This document shows positions 21,642-24,105 of a stretch of 24,105 bases of DNA, piece after piece (the first letter of the stretch is position 1; each line of letters begins with the position of its first letter). Source of the stretch: a virus. The position numbers and the translations under genes were made by a program. The notes beneath the pieces were generated by a model that made no database searches, was not told the origin of the DNA, and saw nothing but the letters and a program-made list of their open reading frames with translations. The DNA is taken from positions 1 through 24,105 of the IMG/VR virus record IMGVR_UViG_3300032083_001705. One strand, written 5' to 3'.

Positions 21642-23456
21642 ATGACAAATATTTCAGAAATCATAGAAGAGATTTTAGTAGAATGGGCATATCGTGTTCA
21701 CGATGGAATGCCTAATCCCAAAAACGCACAACACATCCAAGAACTTCGTGAATCAATGGAAGAATTGAATTTACCAAATAAAGTTATATATGAAGTTATT
21801 CAGAATTTAATTAATGAAGAAGATAAAGAACATAGACTTGACGATAAAGAAAAAGAAAAAGCTAAAAATATGGGATTAACACATCTTGGTGGTGGTTCAT
21901 ATGGTAAAAAGGGTAAAGAAGCCACACATCAGGCAGTAGATGGAAAATTAGTTACAAAAAATGGTGGAGAAGAATCTGAAAAAGAAACAAAACCACCAAT
22001 GAAAATTGATGCTAATCCAATGGATAAAGAAAAAAAAGAAAAGGATACTGACACAACAAGTAAAGACGAAAATAGAGACAAAGACCATCAAGATACTGAT
22101 GCAGCTTTAAACTATTCAAAAACTCAAGAACAAAGGGATAAAGAAAGCGGAACATCTGATTTTGATAAAGGTGCTGGAACACATGTTTCAAGAGCTGGTG
22201 AAGCTTCAACTCACAAAGCATTACGAATGTTAAAAGAAGGTAAATCATATGATGAAATAGAAAAACAATTAATGTCTATCGCAAATGATAAAGATACATT
22301 TTTAACTAAAGAATGGGTTAACGCGTCTATAGCTGCTACCAAATCTATTGAATCTACCTTTGGTATAGATAATATAGATGAAATTGTTTGGGATACAAAA
22401 AGTGGACATAAAACTATAGGTGTTGAAAATCACGGAACATCAGCTGATATGTTTGTTAAATTAAAAGATGGAACTAGAGTTGGGGTATCACTTAAAAAAG
22501 ATGGTAAAGTATTTATAAGAAATGGTGGACATAAACAAGTGTTTGATAAACTATCTAATGATTTAATTGAAAGAGGAGTTTCAGAAGCAGAAGTTGAAGA
22601 ATTTAAAAAGAAGGCTGGTATTGAAAGTTTCCAAGAGGATTTAAAACAATCTATCCATAGTGGGACAGATAAATTAAGAATATCCAACGCTTATCCAGAT
22701 GTTGTAAATAGATTAAAAACTGATACCGAATATGCTAGAAAAGTTTTAGGCCCCAATTATGAAAAATATATTAATAGAATAGATGATGAATTTTTTGATA
22801 GATTACAAGGTAAATCTGGTAAAATGACAAAAGATGATGTCAAAATTCTAGCTAAAATATCAGCAACCGAAGAAATGATGAATGAAGACCCTTCTATTTA
22901 CAATGATATGAGAGATGCTGATATTAGATTAACTCAGAGATTTTTACAAGGTATACAAGATAGTCCACAAATAGAATCTGCTATAAAAGATGAGGTTTTA
23001 AAAGGTATACATGTTGAACAAATTTTTGGAACTGATACTGATATGAATCTTGATAAATTTATGACTGTGTATGGAATTGAACCTGATGGTTCTCAATTAA
23101 GTGAAAGAACTTTATTAAATTTATTTGGTTCAGATGTAGAAAATGCTCTTAAAGATTATAGAAATGTAAAATCAGATGAAAATAAAAAATTATTACAAAA
23201 AGCTTTAAGAGATAGATTAAAGATTGATTACAAAGATGGTGCGAAAGATGGTACGATTAAAATTAAACTAGATGATGGTAGTGAATTACCATTATTTACA
23301 ATAAAGTCAAGGTCAAGGGGAATAGGTGCTTCACCTACATTCGAAATGGCACAAACTAATTTTATGTCAAATGCTTTAAAATTTGGAACTAATGTAAACG
23401 AATGGCCAGAACCACAAAAAACTAATTTTTTAAGAAAACAAGCTGAAGAAGAATAA
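21642..23456 (+). CDS. 604-aa nuclease-like protein with phage N-terminal module
   Basis: The ATG at 21642 follows AGAGG (21630-21634) and is preferred over ATG 21606, which lies deep in the preceding gene. The N-terminal 60 residues start MTNISEIIEEILVEWAYRVH and continue DGMPNPKNAQHIQELRESME, a small helical module I recall from other marine T4-like phage proteins. Then comes GLTHLGGGSYGKKGKEATHQ with AVDGKLV and a Lys/Glu/Asp-rich linker to about residue 175. A compact domain follows with SADMFVKLKDGTRVGVSLKK (267-286): D269 and S283-L-K285 resemble the D-x(n)-(D/E)-x-K core of PD-(D/E)XK nucleases, with serine in place of the acidic residue. The remaining 300 residues are helical. Nuclease activity is uncertain. 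The next start overlaps the stop (TAATG). Confidence 0.55.
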   Translation: MTNISEIIEEILVEWAYRVHDGMPNPKNAQHIQELRESMEELNLPNKVIYEVIQNLINEEDKEHRLDDKEKEKAKNMGLTHLGGGSYGKKGKEATHQAVDGKLVTKNGGEESEKETKPPMKIDANPMDKEKKEKDTDTTSKDENRDKDHQDTDAALNYSKTQEQRDKESGTSDFDKGAGTHVSRAGEASTHKALRMLKEGKSYDEIEKQLMSIANDKDTFLTKEWVNASIAATKSIESTFGIDNIDEIVWDTKSGHKTIGVENHGTSADMFVKLKDGTRVGVSLKKDGKVFIRNGGHKQVFDKLSNDLIERGVSEAEVEEFKKKAGIESFQEDLKQSIHSGTDKLRISNAYPDVVNRLKTDTEYARKVLGPNYEKYINRIDDEFFDRLQGKSGKMTKDDVKILAKISATEEMMNEDPSIYNDMRDADIRLTQRFLQGIQDSPQIESAIKDEVLKGIHVEQIFGTDTDMNLDKFMTVYGIEPDGSQLSERTLLNLFGSDVENALKDYRNVKSDENKKLLQKALRDRLKIDYKDGAKDGTIKIKLDDGSELPLFTIKSRSRGIGASPTFEMAQTNFMSNALKFGTNVNEWPEPQKTNFLRKQAEEE

Positions 23457-23860
23457 TGAAATCTCAACTACTAGCAACATTCACAACAAAAGATAATCTT
23501 GATGAAACAATTGAGAAAATCGTTGACGCATATGTGATTATATTCAGTAAAGTATATGTATTACAAAATGAAAACAATGTAAATGAATTAATCTGTACTT
23601 ATAATGTGGATACACAAGATGGAATTGATTACAATAAAGTAGAGGGAACGATTTCTTTACATAGAAAAAAACATTCCAATACATTGTACACCATCAATGC
23701 ATTGAATGAATGTATCAAAAATTTAAACAATGGTGTCTTAGACAATAAGTTTATGGTGCCGTGGGAAAACTTTAAGAATATGTTAATGGTAACAAATTCA
23801 GATGGTTTGAACAAAATCAATACAAGAATATTTAAAATAGAAAAAATTGAAAATAATTAA
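23456..23860 (+). CDS. Conserved-type hypothetical protein upstream of gp32
   Basis: A 134-aa protein starting at a TAATG overlap with the previous gene. It begins MKSQLLATFTTKDNLDETIE and has alternating beta and helical segments: VDAYVIIFSKVYVLQNENNV, ELICTYNVD, then GTISLHRKKHSNTLYTINAL with NECIKNLNNG and a Trp-containing stretch near residue 102. The mix of a short beta sheet and paired helices suggests a small single-domain fold; no catalytic motif, cysteine cluster or membrane segment is seen. I recall similar proteins from other T4-like marine phages but no assigned role. Its place directly before gp32 in a replication-type unit suggests DNA metabolism, by context only. Confidence 0.7.
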   Translation: MKSQLLATFTTKDNLDETIEKIVDAYVIIFSKVYVLQNENNVNELICTYNVDTQDGIDYNKVEGTISLHRKKHSNTLYTINALNECIKNLNNGVLDNKFMVPWENFKNMLMVTNSDGLNKINTRIFKIEKIENN

Positions 23861-23868
23861 AAAAAAGC

Positions 23869-23898
23869 TTGACTTATATGCGATTTGTTTCGTATATT
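23869..23898 (+). promoter_or_regulatory. Sigma70-type promoter for gp32
   Basis: TTGACT (23869-23874), 18-base spacer, TATATT (23893-23898), preceded by AAAAAAGC. The predicted transcript begins near 23905, leaving a leader of about 80 bases before the gp32 ATG. Confidence 0.75.
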
Positions 23899-23916
23899 GT
23901 GAAGATAGTATAAATA

Positions 23917-23980
23917 GGTTATGTGGTTATATGGTATAACCATAAACAATAAACGATAAACGATAAAACATAGGAGAAAT
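23917..23980 (+). promoter_or_regulatory. Candidate gp32 translational operator (hairpin plus AT repeats)
   Basis: TGGTTAT (23924-23930) pairs with ATAACCA (23936-23942); a second GGTTAT (23917-23922) could take the same partner, and ATGGT (23931-23935) can pair with ACCAT (23939-23943). Four tandem units (ATAAACA, ATAAACG twice, ATAAAAC) fill 23942-23969, ending just before the AGGAGA ribosome binding site at 23972-23977. T4 gene 32 uses a folded 5' element plus an unstructured AU-rich repeat region near its ribosome binding site for autoregulation. Confidence 0.5.
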
Positions 23981-23984
23981 ACAA

Positions 23985-24105
23985 ATGGATATAAATGCAA
24001 TAAAATCCAAACTCGCAACATTACAATCAACTTCAAATACAAAAGATAACTTTTGGAAACCTGAACCAGGTCAACAAGTTGTTCGTGTTGTTCCTTACAA
24101 ACATA
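23985..24105 (+). CDS. 32: ssDNA-binding protein gp32, N-terminal part (3' end outside window)
   Basis: The visible 40 residues begin MDINAIKSKLATLQSTSNTK and continue with DNFWKPEPGQQVVRVVPYKH. The N-terminal helix, the F-W-(K/R)-P-x-x-G segment and the following beta strand ending V-P match the start of gp32-like single-stranded DNA-binding proteins of T4-like phages, where the first residues provide cooperativity and the FW-P segment opens the OB-fold core. AGGAGA at 23972-23977 is the ribosome binding site. It is preceded by its own sigma70-type promoter and an unusual leader. The OB fold and zinc site lie outside the window. The family call is strong for so short a piece because of the FWKP segment, context and leader. 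Confidence 0.8.
   Translation, partial: MDINAIKSKLATLQSTSNTKDNFWKPEPGQQVVRVVPYKH

Noticed and set aside
1-24105. tRNA genes, CRISPR arrays, insertion sequences, integrase or attachment sites
   Set aside because: No cloverleaf, regular spaced repeats, transposase or integrase motifs were found in any frame that I could read.

Overview
The window is a 24 kb piece of an AT-rich (roughly one-third G+C by eye), strictly plus-strand, T4-like myovirus genome, most likely from a marine or aquatic phage. The call rests on co-linear homologues of T4 gp22, gp23, gp13, gp14, gp15, gp18, gp19, a gp26-type chaperone or hub protein, a gp29-type tape measure, a gp48/54-type tube initiator, a LysM/gp53-like protein and a gp27-type hub, followed by the start of a gp32-like ssDNA-binding protein. 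No tRNA, rRNA, CRISPR array, insertion sequence or integrase was seen. The host cannot be named. Strong AGGAGA-type ribosome binding sites, the AT bias and a phage-borne ribosomal protein S21 would fit an abundant low-GC marine bacterium such as a SAR11-type host, but that is inference.

Layout. 1-1627: the end of an actin-like ATPase gene, a basic 326-aa protein with capsid-targeting-like helices, and a ribosomal protein bS21 homologue. 1628-4518: late promoter, hyperacidic prohead core (gp22), major capsid protein (gp23), terminator. 4525-5179: a single-gene unit for a small beta-rich structural protein with its own promoter, long leader and terminator. 5187-8249: neck and tail-completion genes (gp13, gp14, a 39-aa basic gene, a 127-aa unknown, gp15). 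8267-11535: an 87-aa acidic protein, sheath (gp18) and tube (gp19), each preceded by a promoter motif. 11544-13215: GH108 muramidase, Hc1 histone-like protein, gp26-like protein and an overlapping frame that looks like a frameshifted tail-assembly chaperone extension. 13230-20351: small helical protein, tape measure, tube initiator, LysM protein and a very large hub protein. 20352-24105: a different transcription class with sigma70-like promoters, carrying a divergent family A polymerase domain protein, a 604-aa nuclease-like protein, a conserved unknown and gp32.

Regulation. Eight copies of an AT-rich motif around GATATTTATATATGAA sit only between genes, usually after a terminator and 14-105 bases before a start codon, and look like the phage late promoter. 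Two other promoters (20359-20387 and 23869-23898) share an A-tract-GCTTG -35 region and a TATATTGT -10 region and drive the replication-type genes. The gp32 leader carries a hairpin followed by four tandem 7-base AT-rich repeats next to the ribosome binding site, reminiscent of the T4 gene 32 autoregulatory operator.

The points most worth following are the probable +1 (or -2) programmed frameshift on a T7 run at 12990-12996, the family A polymerase-like protein with an altered steric-gate position and a YDSF motif C, the S21 and Hc1-like genes, the late promoter motif, and the gp32 leader.
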